Assembly: GCA_011526585.1 (NCBI GenBank) | Contig: WYBB01000094.1 | Span: 1 to 64,000 of the forward strand | Source of the DNA: Deltaproteobacteria bacterium | GTDB lineage: Bacteria; Myxococcota_A; UBA9042; PHBI01 | Direction: 5' to 3' | Length of the DNA stretch: 64,000 nt | Position numbers and translations under genes: made by a program | In this document: in pieces, positions 1-8,260 of the stretch | How the letters are laid out: every line of letters starts with the position of its first letter | Position numbering within the stretch: the stretch's first letter is position 1 | Notes under the pieces: model-generated | Seen by the model: the letters and a program-made list of their open reading frames with translations, nothing else | Databases searched by the model: none | What the model was told of the DNA's origin: nothing

Positions 1-1187
1 CGACGGGCGCGCACCGGATCTGGGACGTCACGCACACCGACGAGCAGGGCGGCTTCGCGATCAAGGTGCCGGCCTCGCCCGGGGCCGAGGACCTGGTGGC
101 GGTGTGGCTCGCCCGGGTCGACGAGTCCGGCGAGATCGCCTACGCGGTCGTCAACCCGGGCTTCGGATCGGCGGGCGGGCACGACATCCTCGACGTCTTC
201 GCGCCGACCGAGGCGACCGGGCTCTGGGGCTTCTCGGCGCCCGCGCGCGACGTCGCGGCTGAGGGTGTGATCCTCCTGCCGGAGACGGCGCACGTCGGGG
301 CGGCGCGGGTCTACGACCACATGCGCTACGCGCAGGAGAGCTCGGAGGCGCTGATGGGGCGGCGCGGCGACTCGATGGTCGTGTGGATGCAGCCCGACGT
401 GAGCTGGAGCTGCGGGGCGTGCTTCACGCGCTACCCGTTCCGCGTCGGCGAGCACAGCTTCGCCAGCGCGATGTGGATCGCGCAGGACGCCGACAAGGCC
501 TACTGGTCCGACGCGGTGACGATGCACGAGCTCGGCCACTGGGTGATGAGCGCGTACGGCACCTCGCCGCGCGAGGGCGGGGTGCACTACCTCGGGCGGC
601 CGACGCTGCCGGGGCAGGCGTGGTCGGAGGGCTTCGCGACCTTCTACTCGTCGCTCGCGCGGCAGAACGAGTTCTACTTCGACAAGCAGAGCGGGAGCTT
701 CTTCTGGATCGATCTGCGCGAGATGACCTACCCGTGGTTCGGCATGCCGCTGCCGACCTCCGACGGCAAGGGCTACCCCTACGCCGACGACCCGGTGCTG
801 CAGATGATCGACGAGAACCTGGTCGCGGCGATGAGCTACGCCATCGCCATCGACGGCCAGGGCGGGAGCCCCGAGGACAACCCGCGCCTCGAGGACAGCG
901 GCGCGTTCTTCCTCGAGGCGCTGGCGGGTGCGCGCATGAACGTGACCAGGAACAACCCGGGCGCGTCCTTCCCGCGGCGCTACGTGCGGCACACCTGGAG
1001 CTTCGATGCGCAGAACAACATCACCAACATCACACCGGTCTGGTCGCAGCCGGCGCCGATGTTCGCCGACTACCTCGACGCGCTGCGCTGCCTCGGGCTC
1101 GCGCGGGGGATCGACATCGACCCGTGGGTCGAGGCGGCGATCCTCACCTATCCGTATCCGATCGATCTCGATCCGATCTGTCTCTGA
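1..1187 (+). CDS. Secreted gluzincin-type metallopeptidase, 3' part (copy 1)
   Basis: The reading frame is open from base 3, so the N-terminal part lies before the window. The zinc motif HELGHW is encoded at about 525-542, followed about 30 residues later by SEGFATF, whose Glu would be the third zinc ligand, as in gluzincins. The visible part begins in a beta-rich (Ig- or carboxypeptidase-regulatory-like) segment. It is colinear with the complete protein at 44449-46545 over its whole visible length, including the end (YPYPIDL..IC). That copy is a lipoprotein with Cys-rich N-terminal repeats, so export and surface anchoring are inferred here too. A small secreted-type gene follows after 24 bases, as it does in the other copy. 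Substrate unknown; I do not recognise a named peptidase family. Confidence 0.8.
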   Translation, partial: TGAHRIWDVTHTDEQGGFAIKVPASPGAEDLVAVWLARVDESGEIAYAVVNPGFGSAGGHDILDVFAPTEATGLWGFSAPARDVAAEGVILLPETAHVGAARVYDHMRYAQESSEALMGRRGDSMVVWMQPDVSWSCGACFTRYPFRVGEHSFASAMWIAQDADKAYWSDAVTMHELGHWVMSAYGTSPREGGVHYLGRPTLPGQAWSEGFATFYSSLARQNEFYFDKQSGSFFWIDLREMTYPWFGMPLPTSDGKGYPYADDPVLQMIDENLVAAMSYAIAIDGQGGSPEDNPRLEDSGAFFLEALAGARMNVTRNNPGASFPRRYVRHTWSFDAQNNITNITPVWSQPAPMFADYLDALRCLGLARGIDIDPWVEAAILTYPYPIDLDPICL

Positions 1188-1211
1188 GCGATCGGCAGGA
1201 GGACGAACTCC

Positions 1212-1703
1212 ATGAGCACACTCCCCATCGAGCTCCTCATGCTGGCGGCGCTCAGCACGAGCCCGACCACGCCGTGGGAGGACCCGCACCCGCATCGCAC
1301 GGCGCCGCCGCTGCGCGTGACGGTGAGCGGGCAGGGTGACGCGGGCGCGCTCGAGCTGGTGGTGCGCCTGCACCGGCCGGCGCCCGACGCGGTGCCGATG
1401 ACGCTGCGCGTGCAGGTGCCCAAGGGCACCGAGGTGCTGAGCGGGCGGCTCGACGAGACGATCGTCGATGACGCTCAGACGATCGTGACGCGCGTCGTCG
1501 TCGTGAAGCTGCCGCGCGTGATCGAGGACGACATCACCGTCACGGCCGAGGCGCGCACGAGCGCCTGGGGCGCAATGGCGGAGGCGCGCTATCGGTTGGT
1601 GGCGCGCGCACCGGTCAAGGCACCACGGGTCAGCGGGCCGGTGCTGCGCGGACCCGCGGGGCGTCAGCTCGGCCGACCGGTGCCGCTGGTGCTCGGGCGC
1701 TGA
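1212..1703 (+). CDS. Small secreted partner of the metallopeptidase (copy 1)
   Basis: A 163-residue protein starting 24 bases after the metallopeptidase stop, with a good ribosome site (AGGAGGACG) before ATG 1212. The N-terminus has a short hydrophobic stretch (IELLMLAALS), a possible weak signal peptide. The rest is rich in alternating Val/Thr, predicted beta, like one Ig-like or CARDB-like domain. It is clearly related to the gene at 43811-44401: both share PDAVP, an EVLSG/ELVSA-type segment and a WGA..A.YR segment near the end. Function unknown. Since the pair recurs together, the product may bind, chaperone or inhibit the peptidase; that is inference from context only. Confidence 0.75.
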   Translation: MSTLPIELLMLAALSTSPTTPWEDPHPHRTAPPLRVTVSGQGDAGALELVVRLHRPAPDAVPMTLRVQVPKGTEVLSGRLDETIVDDAQTIVTRVVVVKLPRVIEDDITVTAEARTSAWGAMAEARYRLVARAPVKAPRVSGPVLRGPAGRQLGRPVPLVLGR

Positions 1704-1725
1704 AGAGACCGTCGAGTCTCCGCCG

Positions 1726-2601
1726 CTAACGATGTAGCGAGATATCGGCGGCGATGGTGCGCACATCGACGCGGCCGGCGCCGTCGCCGAGGATGCCTTC
1801 GGCCTGGTTGGGGAAGCTGCCGGTCGGCGTGAAGATCAGGTCCTCGATGAAGACGGCGCCGGGGTTGGAGGTCACGGCGAGGAGGCGCGCGCCGAAGTCG
1901 CGCGGCAGCCCGAGGTCGATCGGCGCGTTGGTGGTGGCGAGGAAGACCTCGCCCGCGCGCGGCGGGAGGATGCGCGCGACGATGGCGCCCTGCGTGGTCG
2001 ACACGCGCGTATTGCCGGCGATGCTGAAGAGCTCGACCGGGGCGTTGCTGGTGGCGACGTCGAGGGGGCCCTCGTGCGACTCGGCGACGACGCGGCCGTC
2101 GTTGGTGCGGATGAGGGTCGTCGCGCCGGGTGGAGCGGCGGTGAAGGCGAGATCGATCTCGGCGTTGGTCGTGTCGATCTCGGCGACCATGAGACCGTTG
2201 ACGCTGACGCGGCCGTTGTCGGTCACGACCGAGGTGACGAGATTGTCGGGCACCGAGAGATCGAAGGTGACGGCGAAGGTCTTGTTGCGGTGCTGGGCGG
2301 GGATCTGCACGACGAGCACGAGCTCGTCGCCCTGGAGCGACTCGGCGATCTCGACCTCTTGCGCGGCGAGCCTGGCGTCGGACTTCTCGTCGAAGCCGGC
2401 GGCGTGGATCTTCACCGTGCCGGCGATGGGCGTGCCGGGCGCGCCGCGCACGAGGCGCACGCCGCCCTGCACGTTGTCGATCGTCAGCGCGCGCTCGGGG
2501 GTGGCGCGGGTCTGGTAGCTCAAGGTGAGGTCGAAGCTCTCGGTGCAGGCGCCGAGCGCGGCCAAGGCGAGGATCGATAGCGCTGAGAGGGTCGGCTTCA
2601 T
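1726..2601 (-). CDS. DUF4097-like beta-helical lipoprotein
   Basis: A 291-residue protein with a lipoprotein signal: Met-Lys start, hydrophobic core and a lipobox ending LAALGAC (Cys19). The mature part consists of short repeated units of the DUF4097 type (for example TDNGRVSVNG, TTNAEIDL, TNDGRVVAE, TSNAPVELFS, TTQGAIVAR, TTNAPIDLG), which usually build a right-handed beta-helix. Predicted location is the periplasmic face of a membrane. DUF4097 proteins often accompany cell-envelope stress systems, but no partner is adjacent here. It converges with the small secreted-protein gene (stop 1703) and is divergent from the oxidoreductase at 2741. Role unknown; family call fairly sure from the repeat pattern. 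Confidence 0.75.
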   Translation of the reverse strand: MKPTLSALSILALAALGACTESFDLTLSYQTRATPERALTIDNVQGGVRLVRGAPGTPIAGTVKIHAAGFDEKSDARLAAQEVEIAESLQGDELVLVVQIPAQHRNKTFAVTFDLSVPDNLVTSVVTDNGRVSVNGLMVAEIDTTNAEIDLAFTAAPPGATTLIRTNDGRVVAESHEGPLDVATSNAPVELFSIAGNTRVSTTQGAIVARILPPRAGEVFLATTNAPIDLGLPRDFGARLLAVTSNPGAVFIEDLIFTPTGSFPNQAEGILGDGAGRVDVRTIAADISLHR

Positions 2602-2740
2602 CGTTGATTTCGCTCCGCAATCCCAAGAATCACGCCGGCAGGTCGGCGCGAGCGCGTGACGCCAGGTCGGTGAACGCTATTCAAGCACAGTCATGGTCCA
2701 GGCGCGACGGTCGCGGTTGCGATCGCGATCCGGACGGACT

Positions 2741-3808
2741 ATGCCGGAAGACATGACTGGCAAGCTCATGGTTTATGGTGCCAATGGCTACACCGGCACG
2801 CTCGTCGCCGAGCTCGCCAAGACCCAGGGGCTGAGCCCGATGCTCGCCGGGCGCAGTGCCGAGCCGGTGCGCGCGCTGGCCGAGCGGCTCGGCTTCGAGC
2901 ACCGCGTCTTCGGGCTCGACGTGTCGTCGACGATCGACGCGTGCCTCGACGGGATCAGCGTGGTGCTGCATTGCGCGGGACCGTTCTCGCGCACGTCCAA
3001 GCCGATGTTCGATGCGTGTCTCAGGAAGAAGGTCCACTACCTCGACGTGACCGGCGAGGTCGCGGTCTTCGAGGCGCTGGCCGCGCGCTCCGAGGAAGCG
3101 AAGATGGCCGGGATCATGGCAATGCCCGGGGTGGGCTTCGACGTGGTGCCGTCGGATTGCCTGGCGCTGCACACGGCGCGGCGCGTGCAGGGCGCGAAGG
3201 TCCTGCGCATCGGCATCCTGGGGATCGGCGCGCGCATGTCGCACGGCACCGCGACGACGATGGTCGAGGGGCTGTCCAAGGGCACGTGGGTGCGGCGCGG
3301 TGGCAAGCTGACGCAGATCGGGGCCGGCTCGCTGGTGCGCAAGTTCGACTTCGGGCGCGGGCCACGGCTGTGCATGGCGGTGCCCTGGGGAGATCTCGCG
3401 ACCGCGTACCGCTCGACGGGGATCGGCGACATCGAGACCTACTTCGCGGTGGACCGCGGCATGCTCTGGAGCGCGAGGACGCTCGGTCGTCTGCCCTGGC
3501 TCGTCGGCAGCAAGCCCGTGCAGCGCCTCATGAAGTGGCGCATCGACTCGCGCCCGGCCGGGCCGAGCGAAGAAGAGCGCGCGCGTGGCCGCTCGATCTT
3601 CGTCGTCGAGGTCGAAGACGGCGCGGGCCAGGTCGCGCGCTCACGCCTGGAGACGCCCAACGGCTACACGCTGACCGCGTTCACGGCGCTGGACATCGCG
3701 CGGCGCGCGCTGGGCGGCGAGGCGCCGGTCGGCTATCAGACGCCGGCGACGGCGTACGGGCGCGACCTCATCCTGCAGAGCCCGGACACGACGCGCGTCG
3801 ATCTCTGA
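2741..3808 (+). CDS. Saccharopine dehydrogenase-like NAD(P)-binding oxidoreductase
   Basis: About 355 residues. The N-terminus has a Rossmann dinucleotide-binding motif (YGANGYTG) followed by LAGRS, the signature of the saccharopine-dehydrogenase-like family that includes trans-acting enoyl reductases. Other family marks are CAGPF, YLDVTGE and PGVGFDVVPSDCLA. This type reduces double bonds of polyketide- or fatty-acyl-like substrates, or is uncharacterised; no polyketide synthase is near, so the substrate is unknown. Start: ATG 2741 has a purine-rich GGACGG upstream; ATG 2753 is also possible. An upstream in-frame ATG at 2693 would add an Arg-rich tail not expected in the family. Confidence 0.85.
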   Translation: MPEDMTGKLMVYGANGYTGTLVAELAKTQGLSPMLAGRSAEPVRALAERLGFEHRVFGLDVSSTIDACLDGISVVLHCAGPFSRTSKPMFDACLRKKVHYLDVTGEVAVFEALAARSEEAKMAGIMAMPGVGFDVVPSDCLALHTARRVQGAKVLRIGILGIGARMSHGTATTMVEGLSKGTWVRRGGKLTQIGAGSLVRKFDFGRGPRLCMAVPWGDLATAYRSTGIGDIETYFAVDRGMLWSARTLGRLPWLVGSKPVQRLMKWRIDSRPAGPSEEERARGRSIFVVEVEDGAGQVARSRLETPNGYTLTAFTALDIARRALGGEAPVGYQTPATAYGRDLILQSPDTTRVDL

Positions 3809-3833
3809 GGCGCGAGCCGAGGTGAGCAAGCGG

Positions 3834-3850
3834 CCTCGCCAACGGCGAGG
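3834..3850. terminator. Hairpin between convergent genes
   Basis: CCTCGCC-AAC-GGCGAGG, a perfect 7-bp stem with a 3-base loop, lies between the stop of the oxidoreductase (3808) and the stop of the convergent small gene (3851). No T-run follows, so it is a likely but unproven bidirectional terminator. Confidence 0.55.
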
Positions 3851-4081
3851 TCAGCCCTCTTGCTGTTGCTGGGCGCGCTCGGCCGCGAGGAACTGGCGCA
3901 GGCAGCCCGAAGAACAGAAGAGGACCAGGCGCGCCTTGCGCGAGATCGCCTGGGTCGTGCGGCGCGGGTCGACGACGCCGCCGCAGGTCGGGCAGAGCAA
4001 CTGCCCGTTGGCGTCGACCGTGCCGAGCGACATCTCGGGTTGGGTCTCGCCGGTGCTCTTGGGCTCGTTCTTCACAGGCAC
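3851..4081 (-). CDS. Small Zn-ribbon/TRASH-like protein
   Basis: A 76-residue protein with CPTCGG near residue 30 and FCSSGCLRQF near residue 55, a two-knuckle Cys arrangement that suggests one bound zinc. The second knuckle with an aromatic before the Cys and RQF after it resembles YHS/TRASH-type metal-binding domains. The C-terminus is a Gln/Glu-rich tail (AQQQQ). It has no signal peptide, so it should be cytoplasmic. It sits divergent from the aldolase/dehydrogenase gene and convergent with the oxidoreductase; neither suggests a role. Short and without a close known relative in memory, but the Cys spacing makes a real gene likely. Confidence 0.6.
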   Translation of the reverse strand: MPVKNEPKSTGETQPEMSLGTVDANGQLLCPTCGGVVDPRRTTQAISRKARLVLFCSSGCLRQFLAAERAQQQQEG

Positions 4082-4225
4082 ACCATCGCTGTTTTGGCCG
4101 CGACATGCAAGGTCAACGACGAGAGGCGATCGAATCCGCGGGCTTGTCAGGCGCGGCGGAACAGAAGACCATCCCGAGGAGCAAGGGCCAGGAGAGCACG
4201 GCCGAGGCCACGGGGAGGTCGCACC

Positions 4226-6199
4226 ATGAAGTCACGCTGGAACGACGAAGAGGCCGAGCGCTGTCGGGACGTCTTGAGCCTGCGCGCGTACACGTCGCGC
4301 CTCCTCGGCCAGGACGAGGACCTGGTGCTGCACGGCGGCGGCAATACCAGCGTCAAGACGACCGAGACCGACTTCGTCGGTGACGACGTCGGCGTGCTCT
4401 GGGTCAAGGGCAGCGGCTGGGACCTGGCGACGATCGAGCCGGCGGGGTTCGCGCCGGTGCGCATGCGGACACTGCTCGCGATGGCGGCGCGCGACGAGCT
4501 CGCGGACGTGGTGATGGTCAAGGAGCAGCGCGCGGCGATGCTCGATCCCGACGCGCCGACCCCGAGCATCGAGGCGGTGCTGCACGCGCTCATTCCGCTG
4601 CCCTGGGTCGATCACACCCACGCCGACGCGGTGGTCGCGCTGAGCAACGCGCCGATGGGGCTCGAGCGTTTGCGCTCGACCTACGGCGAGCGCGTGCTCT
4701 TCGTGCCCTACGTCATGCCGGGCTTCGAGCTCGCCAAGGCGGTGCAGGAGATCCTGCGCGGCCACGACGCGCAGGCCTACGAGGGCATGGTGCTGATGAA
4801 CCACGGGATCTTCTCGTGGGGCGCGAGCGCGAAGGAATCGTACGAGCGCATGATCCGGCTCGTCGACGACGCCGAGAAGTGCCTCGCGCGGTACAGGGCG
4901 TGGGACGTGCTGGCGTGGGCGCCGCCGTCACCGCCGGAGCCCGACGAGCTCGGGGTGTTGCGGCAGGCCGTGAGCAAGACCGCCGGCGAGGCGCTGGTCG
5001 CGTGCTCGGACATGGAGCCGGAGGCGGCCGGGTTCGCGAGCCTGCCCGGGGTCTCCGCGATCGCTACGCGCGGCCCGCTGACTCCGGACCACGTGATCCG
5101 GACCAAGCGGCTGCCGCTGGTGATCCCGCCCGGCGTCGATCTGGAACAGGCCGTGGCGGCCTACGCCGAGGCGTATCGCGCCTACTACGAGCGACATCGG
5201 CGGCCGGGGCAGGTGATGCTCGATCCGGCGCCACGCTGGGTCGTGTGGGAGGGGCGCGGGCTCGTCGCGTTCGGGCGCGACGCGAAGGAGGCGGAGGTCG
5301 TGCTCGCGATCGCGCGCCACACCATCCGCGCGATCCAGCGCGCCGAGGCGATGGGCGGCTGGTCGGCGCTGTCGGAGGCGGAGCTCTTCCAGGTCGAGTA
5401 CTGGGAGCTCGAGCAGCGAAAGCTCAAGAAGGGATCGGCGCGGCCGGAGCTCGCGGGGCAGGTGGCGCTGGTGACCGGCGCGGCGCACGGGATCGGGCGC
5501 GCGGCGATGCAGCGCTTGCAGGCGCTCGGGGCGATGGTCGTCGGGCTCGACAAGGACGAGGTCGTCGTCGAGCTTTCCGGGCCGAGCGCGCTCGGGCTGG
5601 TCTGTGACGTCACCGACAGCGACGCGGTCGATCGGGCCGTCGCGCACACGGTCGAGCGCTTCGGGGGGATCGATCTGCTGGTGAGCAACGCCGGCAGCTT
5701 CCCGGACGCGGTGCCGCTGGCGGAGCTCGACGACAGGCGCTGGGCGGCGACGCTCGGGCTCAACCTCGACGGGCACATGAAGGTCCTGCGCGCGGCGACG
5801 CCGCACCTGATGCGCGGGCTCGCGCCGGCGGTGGTGATCGTCGGCTCGAAGAACGTCGCGGCGCCCGGGCCGGGCGTGGCGGCGTACTCGGTGGCCAAGG
5901 CGGGGCTCACGCAGCTCGCGCGCGTGGCGGCGCTCGAGCTCGGCGAAAAGGGGATCCGCGTCAACGTCGTGCACCCCGACGCGGTCTTCGACACGCACCT
6001 GTGGAGCGACCAGAAGCTCGAGGCGCGCGCGGCGGCCTACGGCATGAGCGTCGCCGAGTACAAGGCGCGCAACATCCTGAGGCGCGAGGTGCGCGCCAAG
6101 GACGTCGCCCAGGCGATCGCGCGGCTCATGACGCGCGACTTCGATCTGACGACGGGCGCGCAGATCCCGATCGACGGCGGCAACGCGCGCGTCGTTTGA
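4226..6199 (+). CDS. Bifunctional class II aldolase / short-chain dehydrogenase
   Basis: A 657-residue two-domain enzyme. Residues about 1-400 are a class II aldolase/adducin domain: HGGGNTS near residue 37, the metal site THAD-type VDHTHAD (His130, His132) and MNHGIFSW (His193). Residues about 410-655 are a short-chain dehydrogenase: TGAAHGIG at 417-424, the catalytic YSVAK (Tyr554, Lys558), and a C-terminal IPIDGG. This is the layout of rhamnulose-1-phosphate aldolase/alcohol dehydrogenase (RhaD/RhaE-type) fusions, which cleave a sugar phosphate and oxidise the aldehyde or ketose product. No rhamnose genes are nearby, so the substrate is unproven. Start at ATG 4226 is fixed by GGGGAGG eight bases before it; the frame stays open farther upstream but that part does not look like the family. 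Confidence 0.9.
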   Translation: MKSRWNDEEAERCRDVLSLRAYTSRLLGQDEDLVLHGGGNTSVKTTETDFVGDDVGVLWVKGSGWDLATIEPAGFAPVRMRTLLAMAARDELADVVMVKEQRAAMLDPDAPTPSIEAVLHALIPLPWVDHTHADAVVALSNAPMGLERLRSTYGERVLFVPYVMPGFELAKAVQEILRGHDAQAYEGMVLMNHGIFSWGASAKESYERMIRLVDDAEKCLARYRAWDVLAWAPPSPPEPDELGVLRQAVSKTAGEALVACSDMEPEAAGFASLPGVSAIATRGPLTPDHVIRTKRLPLVIPPGVDLEQAVAAYAEAYRAYYERHRRPGQVMLDPAPRWVVWEGRGLVAFGRDAKEAEVVLAIARHTIRAIQRAEAMGGWSALSEAELFQVEYWELEQRKLKKGSARPELAGQVALVTGAAHGIGRAAMQRLQALGAMVVGLDKDEVVVELSGPSALGLVCDVTDSDAVDRAVAHTVERFGGIDLLVSNAGSFPDAVPLAELDDRRWAATLGLNLDGHMKVLRAATPHLMRGLAPAVVIVGSKNVAAPGPGVAAYSVAKAGLTQLARVAALELGEKGIRVNVVHPDAVFDTHLWSDQKLEARAAAYGMSVAEYKARNILRREVRAKDVAQAIARLMTRDFDLTTGAQIPIDGGNARVV

Positions 6200-6219
6200 A
6201 GAGTGACCGACCCGATCTC

Positions 6220-6277
6220 AGGAAACCAGGAAGTCAGGAAGCCAGGAGCTCCTGCCTTCCTGACTTCCTGGGTTCCT
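6220..6277. repeat. 58-bp near-perfect palindrome built of 8-bp units
   Basis: Two 29-base arms (6220-6248 and 6249-6277) are reverse complements with only two mismatches and no loop. Each arm is itself an 8-base tandem repeat: AGGAAACC, AGGAAGTC, AGGAAGCC, AGGAG. It lies between two convergent genes (stops at 6199 and 6353). It could serve as a bidirectional transcription terminator, or be a copy of a small mobile palindromic repeat family. Confidence 0.85.
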
Positions 6278-6352
6278 TAGGAGGAAACCGACCTGCCTGC
6301 GTTGCATCGCCGCGGGTCGCCCCACCGGGCGGTTCACGACTGAACTGAGTGA

Positions 6353-7663
6353 TCAGCGCTCGGCCTCGTCGAACGGCGTGACGAAGACGTGGGTCTCGAT
6401 GGCGCCGCGCAGCTGGCGCAGGAGCCCGATCAGGTCGAGCACCGCCATGAGCGCCACCAGGAGCGCCAGGCCGGCGATGAGCACCTGGAGCCAGTCGTTG
6501 CGGCGGCCGAGCTCGACGTGCGCTGCCACGAGCCCCGCCAGCGCCACGACCAGGTAGGTCGCGATCACCCGGAGCGCGCGCGTGACCAGGCGCCGATCGC
6601 CCACCCAACGACCGACGGCCACGATGCTCCAGGAGAGCGCCGTCGCGAAGGACAACGACAACAGCGACGCGGTCGCCCGACCGTATTGCGCGCCGCGGTG
6701 CGGGCCGTCGATCCCGGCTGTCGCCAGCGCGAAGGCCGCGACCTCGAAGAGGGCGGCGCCGAGCCCCAGCCAGGCGAACGCATACGCCGCCGCCGCGCCG
6801 CCCCGCGCCCCGCTCGCCACCGGGACCCGCCTGAGGCGTGCCGCCCCGATGAGGGTCAAGAGCGTCGCGACGACGAAGCCGCCGAGCGCCGCCACCGCCA
6901 GGAGGTAGACCAGCACCGGGCTCTTCGCGATCGGCATCAGCACGAGCCCGAGCAGCACGACCGTCAGCGCGGTGATGACGCGGGTCAGCTCGCCGGCGCG
7001 CACCTTGTCGGCGCCCGCGAGCGCCTCGCGCCACTCGGCGTCCCGTGTCGCGGCCGGGGCCACGCGTTCGTCGCGCCCTCGCAGCGCGACCGCCAGCAGC
7101 ACACCGACCGCCAGGACCGACACGAACGAGCCGACGAAGAGCACCACCCGCAGCGGGCCGGGCAGCGCCGCCAGCTGGCCGAGCCACGCGGCCGCGGTGA
7201 GGGCGAGGGCGGCGAACGCGCAGATCCGGGTGGCCAGTCCGCCGAGGAGCCCGACCCCGAGCGCCACCACGGCGGTCGCGATGCCCCAGACGACGCGCAG
7301 CGCCGGCAGCAGCGCCTCCGCCGTCTCCGGGCCGGTCAGCGCCAGCACCATGTGGGTCCCGGAGGCGTTCCACATCAGCCAGCAGAGCGCCAACGGGATC
7401 GTCGCGCTCCACCAGGCCGCGCCGCGGATCCCGGCCAGCGCCGCCGCGAGCCCGATCCAGGCCAGATCCGAGAGCGCCCAGGCAGGACCGAGCGCGACGA
7501 TCAGCTCGGAAGACATCGTCGCGTGCAGGATCAGGGTGAGCAGGTCCAGGCCGGCCACCACGATGAGCCACGTCGCCAGGCGGCGCAGGGCCTCCGTCGC
7601 GGGCGCGGTCGGTCTCGGCGCGGGTGGTGTCGTCGTGGCGGACGGCGCTGGGCTCACCCGCAC
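6353..7663 (-). CDS. Polytopic membrane protein of arsM-sigZ operon
   Basis: A 436-residue integral membrane protein with roughly ten or eleven hydrophobic helices, a Pro/Ala-rich cytoplasmic-type N-terminus and short Arg-rich connecting loops. Start is GTG 7663, only 12 bases after the sigma-factor stop (7676), so it is the third gene of the arsM-sigZ operon. I recognise no catalytic motif and no known transporter signature. By position it could be a membrane sensor or an anti-sigma-like partner of SigZ, or an exporter for methylated arsenic, but nothing in the sequence distinguishes these. It ends just before the palindrome at 6220-6277. Confidence 0.75.
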   Translation of the reverse strand: MRVSPAPSATTTPPAPRPTAPATEALRRLATWLIVVAGLDLLTLILHATMSSELIVALGPAWALSDLAWIGLAAALAGIRGAAWWSATIPLALCWLMWNASGTHMVLALTGPETAEALLPALRVVWGIATAVVALGVGLLGGLATRICAFAALALTAAAWLGQLAALPGPLRVVLFVGSFVSVLAVGVLLAVALRGRDERVAPAATRDAEWREALAGADKVRAGELTRVITALTVVLLGLVLMPIAKSPVLVYLLAVAALGGFVVATLLTLIGAARLRRVPVASGARGGAAAAYAFAWLGLGAALFEVAAFALATAGIDGPHRGAQYGRATASLLSLSFATALSWSIVAVGRWVGDRRLVTRALRVIATYLVVALAGLVAAHVELGRRNDWLQVLIAGLALLVALMAVLDLIGLLRQLRGAIETHVFVTPFDEAER

Positions 7664-7675
7664 ATCGTACGCCCT

Positions 7676-8260
7676 TCAGTGGCAGCAGTCGTCGGGCAGC
7701 CGACCGTCTCTGCGCACTTCGCAACCGACGACGCGACCGCGGGCGTCGAGCGCGATGGCGCAGCAGTCCTCGAGCGCGCGCTTGAGCTCGCGGCGGCCGC
7801 GCTGCACGCGTGACTTCATGCCGGAGAGCGAGATCCCGACGAGCTCGGCCGCCTCCTTCTGGGTGAGGCCCTCGAGCTCGGTCAGCGTCAGCGCCTCGCG
7901 ATAGGGGCTCGGCAGCATGGCGATGAACGGGGCGACCGCGGTGGCGAGGCGGCGCTCGGCGGCGCGGTCGTCGTCGTCAGGGAGCGTCTCGGCGGGCTCG
8001 TCGTCGAGGCGGTCGTCGTCGGCGAGGGGGTGGCGGGCGGCGGCGCGCAGGTGATCGACGATGGCGTGGCGGGCGATGCGGTAGACCCAGGGACCGAAGC
8101 GCTCGTCGTCGTCGAGCGCCGGCAGGCCGCGCTGGATCTTGAGGAAGACGTCCTGCACCACGTCGTCGACGTCGTGGGGGGCGCGCACGCGACGCGCCAC
8201 GAAGGGGCGGAGCTCGGACTCGAGCTCGCGCCAGCGGTCGCGTGCGCTCGCCGAGATCAC
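7676..8260 (-). CDS. sigZ: ECF RNA polymerase sigma factor, SigZ type
   Basis: A 194-residue sigma-70 family factor. Region 2 is at residues about 10-75 (DVDDVVQDVFLKIQ, WVYRIARHAIVDHLR) and region 4 at about 115-165 (LPSPYREALTLTELEGLTQKEAAELVG with LSGMKSRVQRGRR). After region 4 there is an extra tail with CC, a C and a final CC (DCCAIALDARG..GCEVR..DDCCH). This Cys-rich end is typical of SigZ-type factors and could bind metal or metalloid. The GTG start overlaps the stop of arsM by four bases (GTGA), so translation is coupled. The tail suggests sensing of a thiophilic toxicant, and the fusion to arsM supports arsenic as the signal; this is inference. Confidence 0.88.
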   Translation of the reverse strand: MISASARDRWRELESELRPFVARRVRAPHDVDDVVQDVFLKIQRGLPALDDDERFGPWVYRIARHAIVDHLRAAARHPLADDDRLDDEPAETLPDDDDRAAERRLATAVAPFIAMLPSPYREALTLTELEGLTQKEAAELVGISLSGMKSRVQRGRRELKRALEDCCAIALDARGRVVGCEVRRDGRLPDDCCH

